Below are positions 17,419 through 26,701 of a DNA stretch of 64,000 bases, piece after piece. The notes beneath the pieces are model-generated. The model ran no database searches and was not told where the DNA came from. It was given only the letters and a program-made list of their open reading frames with translations. The DNA is taken from the NCBI GenBank assembly GCA_963719135.1, contig CAVRAZ010000001.1, positions 806,001 through 870,000 of the forward strand, in the 5' to 3' direction. Source of the DNA: CAVRAZ01 sp963719135. Its GTDB lineage: Bacteria > Pseudomonadota > Gammaproteobacteria > DSM-19610. How positions within the stretch are numbered: the stretch's first letter is position 1; the number at the start of each line of letters is the position of its first letter. The position numbers and the translations under genes are program-made.

Positions 17419-19250
17419 GAACCGCCGTTCTCCTGCGTGACGGTCAGCACGCTGTCCACCGCCGCCGGCGTCAGTGTCTGGCGCGAACCGTCGGGCCAGA
17501 CGATGTCGACGCCGTCGACGGCCGTGTTCGCGCCGAGACCGAAGGTGACCGGCAGCTCGACCTGCGCCAGAAACGAGCGCGTCGGCATCACTTCGCGATA
17601 CTGCGTGACGCCGCCGGCGCGCAGAGCCACGCGCGCGCCGATGGCGTCGCGATTGGGCGCCTTGCCGACCAGCTTCAGGCGCAGCCAGTGATGGCCGAGC
17701 TGCTGGTCGTTGCGAAACAGTACGGCGCGCCGGCCGTTCTGCGTGATCAGCACGTCGAGGTCGCCGTCGCCGTCGATGTCCGCGTAGGTGGCGGCGCGCC
17801 CCACCATGGGTTGGGCGAGATCGCCGGGGTCGGCGACGAGCTGAAACGACGCGGGACAGTCGGGCCCGCAGTTCCAGAACAGTTGCGCCGGCTGCGCGTA
17901 GTGCTGGCTCGCCTGCACCTTGTTGATCTCGCTCTCGAGATGGCCGTTGGCCTGCAACAGGTCGAGGCGCCCGTCCAGGTCGTAGTCGAAGAACAGCACG
18001 CCGAACGTCAGCGCCAGGCGCGACGGCGAACCCAGACCCTCGGTGACGGCCTCGTCGGCGAACGGCGCCCGGCCCTCCGTGGTGACGAACAATGAACTCA
18101 TCTCGTTGGCGAAGTTGCCGATCGCGATGCCGATGTCGGCGTCGTTCCGAAAGTGCGCCACGTCGATGCCCATGGCGCCGGTCGACTTGCCGTTGAGGTC
18201 GTAGGCGACACCCTCGAACGCACCGGTTTCCTCGAAGGTCCCGTCGCCGCGGTTGTGAAAGAGGAAATTGCGCGCCGTATCGTTGGCGACGATCAGATCC
18301 AGCCAGCCGTCGCCGTCGTAGTCGGTCGGCACCACGGACAGGCCCTTGCCGACCGGCAGGCCGGATTCCGGGTCGTGAATCTGGATGCCCGCGGCGGCGG
18401 AGACGTCGGTGAACTTGCCGTCGCCGTCGTTGCGGAACAGATAACTGTCGACGCCGATGAAGTGGTTGGGCGCACCGTACGCGCGCCCCAGGCCGGCCAG
18501 GCGGAAATCGATATCCAGATCGGCCTGACGGCTCCAGTCGACATAGTTGGCCACGAACAGGTCCAGGTCGCCGTCGTGGTCGTAATCGAAAAATGCCGCG
18601 CCGGTGCTCCAGCGGTCGTCGCCGCCGCCGACGCCGGCCGCATCGGTCACGTCGCGGAAATGGCCGTGCTCGTTGTGCAGCAGCAGGTTCTTCCTCAGCG
18701 ACGTCAGGTACAGGTCGCGCCAGCCGTCGCCGTCGTAGTCGCCGACCGCCACACCCATGCCGTAGGCCTCGATCGCCAGACCCGCGGCTTGGGTGACATC
18801 GGTGAACCTGCCGCCGCCGTCGTTGCGGTACAGCGCCTGCGTCGGCGTCGTCGGGCCGGGATGGTCTGGCCAGTTGCGGAAGTTGCTCAGAAACAGATCC
18901 GGGTCGCCGTCGTTGTCGTAATCGAAAAAAGCCGCGCCGCTGCCGATGGTCTCGGGCATCAGCCGTTCGCCGTAAGCGCCGTTGACGTGCGTGAAATGGA
19001 TGCCCGCCTGATCGGTGATGTCGGCGAACCGTACCGCCGGCGGCTGATGCAGCGCGGGCTCGGCGGCCGCCGGCGCTTCGATCCGCGCTTCGGGTACGCT
19101 CTCCGCCGGCCGCTGCAGGCGCAGCGCCAGCCAGATCGCCGCGCCGGCGGCCGCCAGCACCAGGGCGGCAAACAGGGAGCGCAACAGCGCGCGGCGAATG
19201 ATCGCCTCGCCCCGGTTCAGTTCAGTCGCTGCGGGTTTCTTCCCGGTCAT
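17415..19250 (-). CDS. CRTAC1-like FG-GAP/VCBS repeat protein with ASPIC/UnbV domain
   Basis: About 611 residues from the ATG at 19250; an upstream ATG at 19352 would extend it and overlap the cytochrome gene. One membrane helix near the N-terminus (LLRSLFAALVLAAAGAAIWLAL) probably anchors it facing the periplasm. Six or more FG-GAP/VCBS units follow, each with a Ca-binding-like DYDNDGDPDLFLSN or DYDGDGWRDLYLT motif. The C-terminal ASPIC/UnbV domain reads NRDAIGARVALRAGG through VDIVWPDGSRQTL. The family forms beta-propellers; the substrate is unknown. Gene order with a pentaheme cytochrome and a TPR protein suggests one extracytoplasmic assembly. Confidence 0.85.
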   Translation of the reverse strand: MTGKKPAATELNRGEAIIRRALLRSLFAALVLAAAGAAIWLALRLQRPAESVPEARIEAPAAAEPALHQPPAVRFADITDQAGIHFTHVNGAYGERLMPETIGSGAAFFDYDNDGDPDLFLSNFRNWPDHPGPTTPTQALYRNDGGGRFTDVTQAAGLAIEAYGMGVAVGDYDGDGWRDLYLTSLRKNLLLHNEHGHFRDVTDAAGVGGGDDRWSTGAAFFDYDHDGDLDLFVANYVDWSRQADLDIDFRLAGLGRAYGAPNHFIGVDSYLFRNDGDGKFTDVSAAAGIQIHDPESGLPVGKGLSVVPTDYDGDGWLDLIVANDTARNFLFHNRGDGTFEETGAFEGVAYDLNGKSTGAMGIDVAHFRNDADIGIAIGNFANEMSSLFVTTEGRAPFADEAVTEGLGSPSRLALTFGVLFFDYDLDGRLDLLQANGHLESEINKVQASQHYAQPAQLFWNCGPDCPASFQLVADPGDLAQPMVGRAATYADIDGDGDLDVLITQNGRRAVLFRNDQQLGHHWLRLKLVGKAPNRDAIGARVALRAGGVTQYREVMPTRSFLAQVELPVTFGLGANTAVDGVDIVWPDGSRQTLTPAAVDSVLTVTQENGGS

Positions 19251-19311
19251 GAGTCGCTTCAAAGTGACGCCATCGCTCCGTGCCCCGACGGCACCGCGCG
19301 CAGCCGCTGGA

Positions 19312-22140
19312 TCATTGTCGGTGCCGCCCGGATCGGTCGGCGAGCAGCGCAACCGGTGCAGCGGTCCGCGCCAGCGCCTCCGGCGCGCGTTGCAGATCGT
19401 AGATGGCGACCGCCTCGGCGGCGCGATTGGCGGCGGCGTTGCGGCTGCGCGCTGCCGTCACTGCGCGTTCGACCGCTTGGTCGTCGGGCCGGTACTGCTC
19501 GTGCAGTTCGCGGTGGCCGGCGGCTTCGCCGGGTTCGCCCAGTTCGGCGCAGATCAACGCCAGGTTGTAGTGCGCCGTCATGTTCTCGGGGTCGGCCGCC
19601 AGCACCTGATTGAACCGGTCTTTCGCCTTTTCGAGCCAGGCGACGCGCGCTGTACGCTTCGCATCGCCGCGCTCCTGGCGGGCGCGGTCGAACAGCACGC
19701 GTCCCAGTTCGTCGAGGACCTCGTAGTCTTTACTGAAGTCGAAACCGCGTTCGCGCGCCGACTGAAACCGGGTGTCCACCAGCGCTTCCAGTGTCTCGAT
19801 CGCCTGGTCCAGATCGCCGCGCTGGTGATCGACCAGAGCGGAATACCAGGCCAGCGTCCAGGGCGGCGCCGGCGGATCGAAGGCGGCGGCGCGGCGCAGC
19901 GCGGCCGCGGCCGCGTCCAGGTCGCCTTCCTTGAAATACACGCGCGCGAGGTTCAGTGGGCCGTCCGGGCGGCCCAGCGCCTCGACCTGTTCGAACGCCG
20001 ATGTCGCCGCACGCAACTCGCCCTTGTTGGAGCCCTGGTCGCCTTCGCGCAATAACGCGATGCCGTAGTCGTTCCACCGCTCCCAGACCGGAATCTTGCT
20101 GGTCTGCGCGTCGACCGCCTGACCCTCGGCCAGCGGCAGCGTGATCGCGTCGTCGGCCAGCGTAGTGATCGGAAGATCATTGCGGCTGAAGCGCTTGCCC
20201 TCCACGTAGCTCAGATAGCGGGTGTCGAACTTGCGGTATTGCAGCTTGGCCTCGATCACCAGCGGTCCGGTCGCGTCCGCCGGAACCTTCAGCGCATAGT
20301 GCGCCACCGCCGCGGCGCCCGGCGGAATCTGGTGATTGTAGAGCGCGACGAAGATGTCCTGGGCGTTGCGCCGGTCGATGCGGTTGCCGTCGCGGTCGAG
20401 CACATAGGCGTTGAGATAGTACGACCAGGGATCCAGGTCGCCGCGCGCGTCGAGCGCCCCGGAGCGGCCGATCACCCGGTCGCCGCTGCGCACGGTCACG
20501 TCGAGCCAGAGTTCGTTGGAATCCGCCGTGCCCTGGGTCATCGCGTGGCCCATACCGGTCGTGCGCACCACGGTCTCGATCAGGTACGACCTGCCGGGCT
20601 GCAGCGTCGGCAGCGCCGACCGCAGCGGCGCGTGCAGCTCGCCGTCGACCGCGCCGTCGTCGCGGATGCCGAAGATGTCCACGCGCGCGGCCTTGGACAT
20701 CATCTTGACGCGCGCCTCGTTCTCGTCGGCCGGATGATCCAGCATCGCCGGCACCGCCGTGTTGGCCGCGGCAAATTGGTGATTGTGCACGCTGCGCACG
20801 CCTTTGCCGTCGAAGTCGCGCGCCGCCGGATCGGCCGACGGGACGGTCGGCATGTGGCACAGCGCGCACCGTGTCACGGCTTTGGGCGGATAGTAGAAAC
20901 TGTCGACGCGGTGACCGGACACGCCGCTCAGCAGGAAGCTGTCGTAGTGATCCTGGCCGCGCAGCCAGCGGTAGTGATTGAGCGCGTAAGGCAGATGCAC
21001 CTTGTGGCAGACCGAGCAGAATTCGGCGCTCCTGTGCACCGGCTTGAGCAACGTCTTCTTGTGGAATTCCGGCTTGGCCTTGATCAACTGTCGATTGATC
21101 GCGCGCAGCAGCGGGTTCTTGCTGAACGCAAACGGATAGCGCGGCGGATCGACCAGCGTGTAATCGGCGTTGCCGCGCGGACTGTTGACTTCGGTGATCG
21201 CATGGCAGACCAGGCAGGTGATGCCGGCGTGCGCAGCCGCGTCGCTGTCCGCATCGTATTTGGGATCGCTGAACGTGCCGGCCATGAGCGGCACCGGATC
21301 GTGACAGCCGGCGCAGAACTGCGAGCCCTGCACGTTGCCGTCGCGCTTCAACACCACCTTGCGCGCCTCGTCCACGCTGAACCGGTACGCCGGATTGCTG
21401 AACGAACTGAAGCGGTGCATGCTGACCGCGGTCTGTTTGAGAATGTCACCGTGACATTCGCCGCAGGTATCGTCGTCGGCCAGATGCTGCGCGGGAATCC
21501 TGTTCGCCGGATCGGTGCGCACCAGCGCAGGCTGCCACGGCCGCGACAGTGCGGGACCGGCCGGCGCAGCCCACACGTGCAGCCCGAGCGCCACGGCGCT
21601 GAACGCGCCCGCGATGCCGGCCCAGTAGACGCCGCGCCGCCAGTGCAGCGGCGGCCCGGCGAGGCGATGCACCACAAACAGCCAGATCACCAGCAGCGGC
21701 GTCAGCACGTGCAGCCAGTAAAAGATCCGCCGCGCCAGCGGGTCGTCGATCTCGAAGAACCCGAAACGCGTCAACAGCACGCCGGAGACCAGCACCAGGA
21801 TGGCCATCGTATACAGCGCGAGACCGGCGCCGACGGCATAGCGGTTGTAACGGCGCCAGGCCCAGGCACGGCGCAGGTGGAGCAGCCCGAACAGCACCGC
21901 CGGCAGAATGAGCAGAAGCCCCAAGCCGAGGTGGGCCAGGAACATGATGAGATAGAAATAGTTCTGATAGACGTGGCCGCTGGCCTGCTCCACCAGCGTC
22001 AGGCCCGCCAGATACAGCGAGTTGACCGCCAGCAGGCCGAACAGCACCAGCACGGTCGCCAGCAGCCGGCGCAGCCCGGGACTGACGACGGCGAGGCCGG
22101 GCTTGCGCCCTTCATTCGGCTGGCTGACGGAAGACGGCAT
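19312..22140 (-). CDS. Membrane-anchored pentaheme cytochrome c with C-terminal TPRs
   Basis: A 942-residue protein. Four or five hydrophobic segments at about residues 25-190 form a membrane domain with several His residues (possible b-type heme sites, inference). A periplasmic domain follows with five CxxCH motifs at residues 226-230, 276-280, 309-313, 375-379 and 425-429, spaced as in cytochrome c554-type proteins. After a beta-rich middle part, residues of about 690-930 form TPR repeats. It would carry electrons between a membrane quinol pool and a periplasmic partner. It is the first gene of the operon with the FG-GAP and TPR proteins. Confidence 0.85.
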   Translation of the reverse strand: MPSSVSQPNEGRKPGLAVVSPGLRRLLATVLVLFGLLAVNSLYLAGLTLVEQASGHVYQNYFYLIMFLAHLGLGLLLILPAVLFGLLHLRRAWAWRRYNRYAVGAGLALYTMAILVLVSGVLLTRFGFFEIDDPLARRIFYWLHVLTPLLVIWLFVVHRLAGPPLHWRRGVYWAGIAGAFSAVALGLHVWAAPAGPALSRPWQPALVRTDPANRIPAQHLADDDTCGECHGDILKQTAVSMHRFSSFSNPAYRFSVDEARKVVLKRDGNVQGSQFCAGCHDPVPLMAGTFSDPKYDADSDAAAHAGITCLVCHAITEVNSPRGNADYTLVDPPRYPFAFSKNPLLRAINRQLIKAKPEFHKKTLLKPVHRSAEFCSVCHKVHLPYALNHYRWLRGQDHYDSFLLSGVSGHRVDSFYYPPKAVTRCALCHMPTVPSADPAARDFDGKGVRSVHNHQFAAANTAVPAMLDHPADENEARVKMMSKAARVDIFGIRDDGAVDGELHAPLRSALPTLQPGRSYLIETVVRTTGMGHAMTQGTADSNELWLDVTVRSGDRVIGRSGALDARGDLDPWSYYLNAYVLDRDGNRIDRRNAQDIFVALYNHQIPPGAAAVAHYALKVPADATGPLVIEAKLQYRKFDTRYLSYVEGKRFSRNDLPITTLADDAITLPLAEGQAVDAQTSKIPVWERWNDYGIALLREGDQGSNKGELRAATSAFEQVEALGRPDGPLNLARVYFKEGDLDAAAAALRRAAAFDPPAPPWTLAWYSALVDHQRGDLDQAIETLEALVDTRFQSARERGFDFSKDYEVLDELGRVLFDRARQERGDAKRTARVAWLEKAKDRFNQVLAADPENMTAHYNLALICAELGEPGEAAGHRELHEQYRPDDQAVERAVTAARSRNAAANRAAEAVAIYDLQRAPEALARTAAPVALLADRSGRHRQ

Positions 22141-22620
22141 AGTACTCGCGCATCCAAACTACGGTGGCTTGGCGTAGGTGGAATTGTATCGGCCCCTCCG
22201 CTGCCGGCAAACCGAATCCGTCGCTTTCTTTGACCTGCGACAGAATACGGTAGCGGAGCGGCGCCCCTGGTAGTGGCGGGAGCCGCAATACCCTGTTTGT
22301 CATTCCATCGGCGGTCGAGTCTTACGCAATGGCATGAAACGCGCGTTGCGCCCGGGATGGCCGCGATCAGGTGTACGGCCCGACCGGAAAAACCTCCCGC
22401 AGGCAGGCCCCGAGGCTGCATTCCCAACCATTGCACAAACGCAGGTTGGGCTGAGGCACGAAGCCCAACAATCAGAGATCAACGATCGACGCTCAGCGGC
22501 CCGGCCGTTGATGGGCTTCGTGCCTCAGCTCATCAACCTACGTGTTCAGCGCCAACCTGCGCACGCGCGTACGCATGCGCACCGCGACGGGTTTCTTGTG
22601 CAACGGTCAGGTCTGTTGGC
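22141..22620. other. Intergenic region with long inverted repeat
   Basis: 480 bases upstream of the pentaheme cytochrome operon. It contains the inverted repeat at 22443-22545. I see no gene in it. The cytochrome operon promoter should lie between about 22141 and 22300. Confidence 0.45.
22443..22545. repeat. REP-like inverted repeat
   Basis: AGGTTGGGCTGAGGCACGAAG followed by CCCA near 22442-22469 is mirrored by TGGGCTTCGTGCCTCAGC...CATCAACCT near 22512-22540. The sequence is of the GGCTGAGGCACGAAGCC type found as scattered extragenic palindromes in many gammaproteobacteria (recollection, not searched). Confidence 0.65.
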
Positions 22621-23217
22621 TCAGCGTGCAGCGATCAACCGGCTCAATTCCTTAAGCGCGTTGCCGGATTTATCCAGGCTGACCACCGCCCGCGCCTCGC
22701 CCCAGGGCCAGCGCCTGAACGTCACGTACAGGTTCGACCCGTAGCGCATCTGCCGCAGAAACCGTTCGTTCGCGACAAAACACCCGGACGCTTTTCGCGC
22801 TTCCAGTTCGACCGGTTTCCGCTGGTCGATCTGCAGCGTCACCTGCTCGACCGGATAATCCTGGCCGAAGACACAGATCGAACGGCTGTCTTTCGGCTGC
22901 CCCTTGAGCCAGGAGACCCACAGCACGACGTTCGGTTTATAGCCGGGATCGCCCCTGAATTCAGTCACCATTCCGGGCGTCTCCGCCTTGCAGTGACTCG
23001 AGAAATTCACCGGATTGTCCATGCAGCCGATCTTCCAGTCGCCGAAGCGGTCACGGTAGGCTTTTTGGTTGCGCGCGATCACTTCCGCCGGTGTCGGCGG
23101 ATACGGCGTCGCGGCGGCGGCCGGCGCTTGCGGCGTCTGCGCGGGCGGGCCGCCGTGCGTCGTGGCACAACCGCCGACCGCCAGAACCAACAGGGAAATG
23201 AGAATTTTGTAAGACAC
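22621..23217 (-). CDS. Putative lipoprotein, weakly IalB-like
   Basis: 198 residues from a GTG at 23217 with AGGAG just upstream (minus-strand reading). It starts VSYKILISLLVLAVGGCATT, a lipoprotein signal with lipobox VGGC. A Pro/Ala-rich linker follows, then a compact domain with four Cys (FGDWKIGCMD...SSHCKAE, SICVFGQDYPVEQVTLQID, SGCFVANE). The pattern FGDW..C and later paired Cys recalls the invasion-associated locus B (IalB) domain, but similarity is weak. The longer frame upstream to 23301 has no signal peptide and I reject it. Confidence 0.65.
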   Translation of the reverse strand: MSYKILISLLVLAVGGCATTHGGPPAQTPQAPAAAATPYPPTPAEVIARNQKAYRDRFGDWKIGCMDNPVNFSSHCKAETPGMVTEFRGDPGYKPNVVLWVSWLKGQPKDSRSICVFGQDYPVEQVTLQIDQRKPVELEARKASGCFVANERFLRQMRYGSNLYVTFRRWPWGEARAVVSLDKSGNALKELSRLIAAR

Positions 23218-23515
23218 GAGGCTCTCCTGACTGGTCCACCGACGGGTCGCCGGTGGCAACAAGCGCCCCGCCGAAAGCGGACGGCGAAGCGAAGCCGGCA
23301 TTTTATCGGTCTCGCCGGCAGACGCAACCCCGGAAGCGGCTCGCCCTGTTTAAGTGCAACGGCCGGGGAACGCGCACCAATTCCACCCTCTATGGGTGCA
23401 AAGTAACGCTTAACACCTTGATTTTACGTGCGGCACAGTCTGTGCAATAGGACGCCTGGAGCACAATCCGGAGTCGACGGCGCAAACCTTGGGCCGTGAC
23501 CGATGAGTCAATGGA

Positions 23516-23724
23516 TGGCTAGGGTTCCGGCTCCGAAAATCGGGAACATCGGGGGCAGACCAGGATTTTCGCGCCGGTCGCGGCGGCGAAGACCCGAGCC
23601 AGGACGAAGACCCTGGCCTGCCCCCGATCACCCCCCGATTTTCGGAGCGCCTGGTCCGAGAGCCATCGACCTGATGCGCAGGTTTCCAGCGACAGGTTAC
23701 ACGGCGGGACAAAAGCCCGGGAGG
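23516..23724 (+). promoter_or_regulatory. Guanidine-I (ykkC) riboswitch
   Basis: The hallmark conserved blocks occur in order: CTAGGGTTCCGG (23519-23530), CTGGTCCGAGAG (23651-23662) and ACGGCGGGACAAAAGCCCGG followed by GAGG (23701-23724). These are the consensus segments of the guanidine-I riboswitch. It precedes the ABC transporter and carboxylase operon by about 70 bases. GGGAGG at the aptamer 3' end (23719-23724) is complementary to CCTCC at 23750-23754, a possible switching helix. A palindromic expansion of about 120 bases sits between blocks one and two, where this class usually has a short variable hairpin. Confidence 0.92.
23529..23651 (+). repeat. Palindromic expansion inside the riboswitch
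   Basis: Two nested stems: GGCTCCGAAAATCGGG (23529-23544) with CCCGATTTTCGGAGCGCC (23634-23651), and ATCGGGGGCAGACCAGG (23548-23564) with CCTGGCCTGCCCCCGAT (23612-23628). The outer stem ends right against the conserved riboswitch blocks, so the RNA could still fold with a long hairpin projecting from the aptamer. Confidence 0.8.
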
Positions 23725-23794
23725 TTCAACAGCGCGAACGCCGTTGATTCCTCCTGTGCCTGAATGTCCACCCTGGCCTTGTTGGAGATCCGCT

Positions 23795-24844
23795 ATGAAA
23801 AAGCTCGCCGCTCTGCTCCTCGCCTGCACCCTGTCGTCGTTCGCCGGTATCGCGTCCGCCAAGGACAGTTTCAAGGTGTGCTGGACGATCTACGCCGGCT
23901 GGATGCCCTGGGACTTCGGCGCACAGGCCGGCATCGTCAAGAAGTGGGCCGACAAGTACGGCATCAGCATCGATGTCGTGCAGATCAACGATTACATCGA
24001 ATCGATCAACCAGTACACCTCCGCCGGTTTCGACGGCTGCGCCATGACCAACATGGACGCCCTGACGATTCCGGCTGCCGGCAACGTCGACTCCACCGCG
24101 CTGATCGTCGGCGATTTCTCCAACGGCAACGACGGCGTCGTGCTGAAAGGCAAGAGCGATCTCAAGGACATCAAGGGCCAGAAGGTGAATCTGGTCGAAC
24201 TGAGCGTGTCGCACTATCTGCTGGCGCGCGCGCTGGCGAGCGTGAATCTCTCCGAAAAAGACATTTCCGTGGTCAACACCTCGGACGCCGACATGGTCAG
24301 CATCTACGGCACCAAGGACGTGACCGCGGTCGTCACCTGGAACCCGCTGTTGAGCGAAATCCTGCGCATGCCCGACAGCCACGAGGTGTTCAACTCCAGC
24401 CAGATTCCGGGCGAGATCATCGACCTCATGGTGGTCAACACCGAAACGCTCAAAGCCAATCCGAAGTTCGGCAAGGCGCTGGCCGGCGCCTGGTACGAGA
24501 TCATGGCCACGATGAGCGCCAAGTCGGCTGAAAGCGATAAGGCGCGCACCCAGATGGCCACGGCGTCCGGCACCGATCTGAAGGGCTACGACGCCCAGCT
24601 CGCCACGACCCAGATGTTCTACAAGGCCGCCGACGCCGTCGCGTTCACCGAAAGCCCGAAACTCAAGCAGACCATGCAGTACGTCGCCGAATTCAGTTTC
24701 GAACACGGCCTGCTGGGCTCGGGCGCGCCCGACGCCAACTTCATCGGCGTCGAGATGCCGGCCGGCGTCTACGGCAATCCCGCCAACGTCAAGCTGCGTT
24801 TCGATCCGACCTACATGAAACTGGCCGCGGACGGTAAACTCTGA
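23795..24844 (+). CDS. Guanidine/urea-type ABC transporter substrate-binding protein
   Basis: 349 residues from ATG 23795 with GGAG upstream. It has a Sec signal MKKLAALLLACTLSSFAGIA ending ASA. The mature sequence (FKVCWTIYAGWMPWDF, then AGIVKKWADKYGISIDVVQINDYIESINQY and GCAMTNMDAL) is of the NrtA/TauA-like periplasmic family that occurs beside urea-carboxylase genes. It is usually annotated as a urea ABC binding protein. The guanidine-I riboswitch directly upstream makes guanidine or a close derivative the likelier ligand (inference). It is the first gene of the operon, followed by permease and ATPase. Confidence 0.88.
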   Translation: MKKLAALLLACTLSSFAGIASAKDSFKVCWTIYAGWMPWDFGAQAGIVKKWADKYGISIDVVQINDYIESINQYTSAGFDGCAMTNMDALTIPAAGNVDSTALIVGDFSNGNDGVVLKGKSDLKDIKGQKVNLVELSVSHYLLARALASVNLSEKDISVVNTSDADMVSIYGTKDVTAVVTWNPLLSEILRMPDSHEVFNSSQIPGEIIDLMVVNTETLKANPKFGKALAGAWYEIMATMSAKSAESDKARTQMATASGTDLKGYDAQLATTQMFYKAADAVAFTESPKLKQTMQYVAEFSFEHGLLGSGAPDANFIGVEMPAGVYGNPANVKLRFDPTYMKLAADGKL

Positions 24845-25082
24845 TCGCTCCTGATTCCGTGCCGCGCACGGCACGGCCTCGAACGACAGCGCACAGCCGC
24901 TTGAACAAGCGGCAGGCGGCCCGCAGGATGCGCGACGTGAATCCTGGATTCCGGCCGCCGCAGGAATGGCGGGCCGCCTGTCGCAATGACCGATTCAGTA
25001 TCGGAGTGACGGACTCGATGCGACCACCACAGGTTTCACCTCGACAACCAAGCCGCTTCGGAACCCTGTCCGGCATCCGGCG
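24845..25082 (+). other. Gap between binding-protein and permease genes
   Basis: 238 bases, unusually long inside a transport operon. It contains no supported ORF and I see no clear terminator or promoter. Confidence 0.35.
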
Positions 25083-25910
25083 ATGAAACGCCTGCTGAAC
25101 ATACGCCCCGACCGCCTGTCCGGCATCCTGCTCGGTGCACTGCCGTTCGTGCTGATGCTGATCCTGTACCTGGTGATATCGGACGCGCGGCTGGCCGTCA
25201 ATCCGAACGACAAGCTGATGCCGGCGCCGGGCAGCTTCGTCGACGCGATGCGGGAACTGGCGTTCGCGCCGAGCAAGCGCAGCGGCGAATACCTGTTCTG
25301 GAACGACACGCTGGCCAGCCTGAAACGCCTGTTCACCGGCGTTTCGGTCAGCGCGCTGGCCGGCCTGGCGTTCGGTCTGCTGACCGGCGCCATCCCCCTG
25401 CTGCGCGCCGGGCTGGCCCCTTTCATCACGACGCTGTCGCTGATTCCGCCGATGGCGGTGCTGCCGATTCTGTTCATCGTGTTCGGGCTGGACGAGCTGT
25501 CCAAGGTCATGCTGATCGTCATCGGCATCACGCCGGTCATCATCCGCGATCTGCAAGCCAGGGCGCTCGAGTTACCGCGCGAGCAATTGATCAAGGCGCA
25601 GACGCTCGGCGCTTCGACCTGGCAGGTGATGCTGCGTGTCATTCTTCCGCAGCTGCTGCCGCGCCTGCTCGGAGCGGTGCGCCTGTCGCTGGGTTCGGCC
25701 TGGCTGTTCCTGATCGCGGCCGAGGCGATCGCTGCGCAGGAAGGCCTCGGCTACCGCATCTTTCTGGTCCGGCGCTATCTGTCGATGGACATCATCCTGC
25801 CTTACGTGGTCTGGATCACGCTGCTGGCGTTCGTCACCGACTGGCTGCTGCGCCGGCTGTCGATGAACCGGTATCCCTGGTTTCACGGCCAGCACGGGCC
25901 CCGGCCGTGA
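25083..25910 (+). CDS. ABC transporter permease (guanidine/urea-type)
   Basis: 275 residues with about six helices, TauC/SsuC/NrtB-like. The cytoplasmic EAA-type loop is visible at ELPREQLIKAQTLGASTWQVMLRVILPQLLPRLLG (about residues 160-195), where the ATPase docks. The following helix contains SLGSAWLFLIAAEAIAAQEGLGY. The stop overlaps the start of the ATPase gene by 4 bases. It probably forms the importer with its two neighbours. Confidence 0.9.
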   Translation: MKRLLNIRPDRLSGILLGALPFVLMLILYLVISDARLAVNPNDKLMPAPGSFVDAMRELAFAPSKRSGEYLFWNDTLASLKRLFTGVSVSALAGLAFGLLTGAIPLLRAGLAPFITTLSLIPPMAVLPILFIVFGLDELSKVMLIVIGITPVIIRDLQARALELPREQLIKAQTLGASTWQVMLRVILPQLLPRLLGAVRLSLGSAWLFLIAAEAIAAQEGLGYRIFLVRRYLSMDIILPYVVWITLLAFVTDWLLRRLSMNRYPWFHGQHGPRP

Positions 25911-26701
25911 GCTTCATCCAGGTCGACAATGTGTGGAAGGAGTACGGTGACGCGATCATACTGGAACGCGTCAACGCCCGCGTCGAAGCCGGCGAATTCA
26001 TCACCATCGTCGGTACGTCGGGCTGCGGCAAGACCACTTTTCTCAACATGCTGCTCGGCACGGACACGCCGAGCCGGGGCACTCTCACCCTCAACGGCAC
26101 GCCGCTGCCCGACGAACCCGGTGCCGACCGCGGCATCGTGTTCCAGAAATACTCGGTGTTTCCGCACCTGACCGTGCTGCAGAACCTGGTTCTGGCGCGC
26201 GAGTTCGAACGCGCTCCGCTGCTCGGCCGCCTGTTCGGCGCCGCCCGCGCGCAGGCGGCGGAGCAGGCGCTGGAAATGCTGAGTCTGGTCGGCCTCTCGC
26301 ACAATGTCGATCACTATCCGCACCAGTTGTCCGGCGGCATGCAGCAGCGGCTGGCAATCGCCCAGGCGCTGATGAAACAGCCGAAAGTGCTGCTGCTGGA
26401 CGAACCCTTCGGCGCGCTCGATCCGGGTATCCGCGCCGACATGCACCAGCTCATTCTGTCGATCTGGCGCAAGACGCGGGTGAACATCTTCATGATCACG
26501 CACGACCTGAAGGAGGGTTTCTACCTCGGCACGCGCCTGTGGGTGTTCGACAAGACGCGCGTCGACCCGCAGGTCCCGCACGCCTTCGGGTCCACCATCA
26601 CCTACGATCTGTCGGTCGGCAAAGCCGACCGCGCCGCTTACAATGAGATCAGCGAAACACTGCAACATGACAAACCGGGGTCAGAACACAGTTTTCTCTA
26701 A
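25907..26701 (+). CDS. ABC transporter ATP-binding protein (guanidine/urea-type)
   Basis: 264 residues. Walker A GTSGCGKTTF is at about residues 36-45, the signature LSGGMQQR near 142, and Walker B VLLLDEPFGALD near 163, with a switch His in MITHDLKEG. It is an NrtD/TauB-like ATPase energising the neighbouring permease. The C-terminal residues PGSEHSFL and the stop codon are encoded by the left arm of an inverted-repeat element (26672-26696), so the native C-terminus was altered by its insertion. GTG start with 4-base overlap to the permease. Confidence 0.93.
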   Translation: MSFIQVDNVWKEYGDAIILERVNARVEAGEFITIVGTSGCGKTTFLNMLLGTDTPSRGTLTLNGTPLPDEPGADRGIVFQKYSVFPHLTVLQNLVLAREFERAPLLGRLFGAARAQAAEQALEMLSLVGLSHNVDHYPHQLSGGMQQRLAIAQALMKQPKVLLLDEPFGALDPGIRADMHQLILSIWRKTRVNIFMITHDLKEGFYLGTRLWVFDKTRVDPQVPHAFGSTITYDLSVGKADRAAYNEISETLQHDKPGSEHSFL

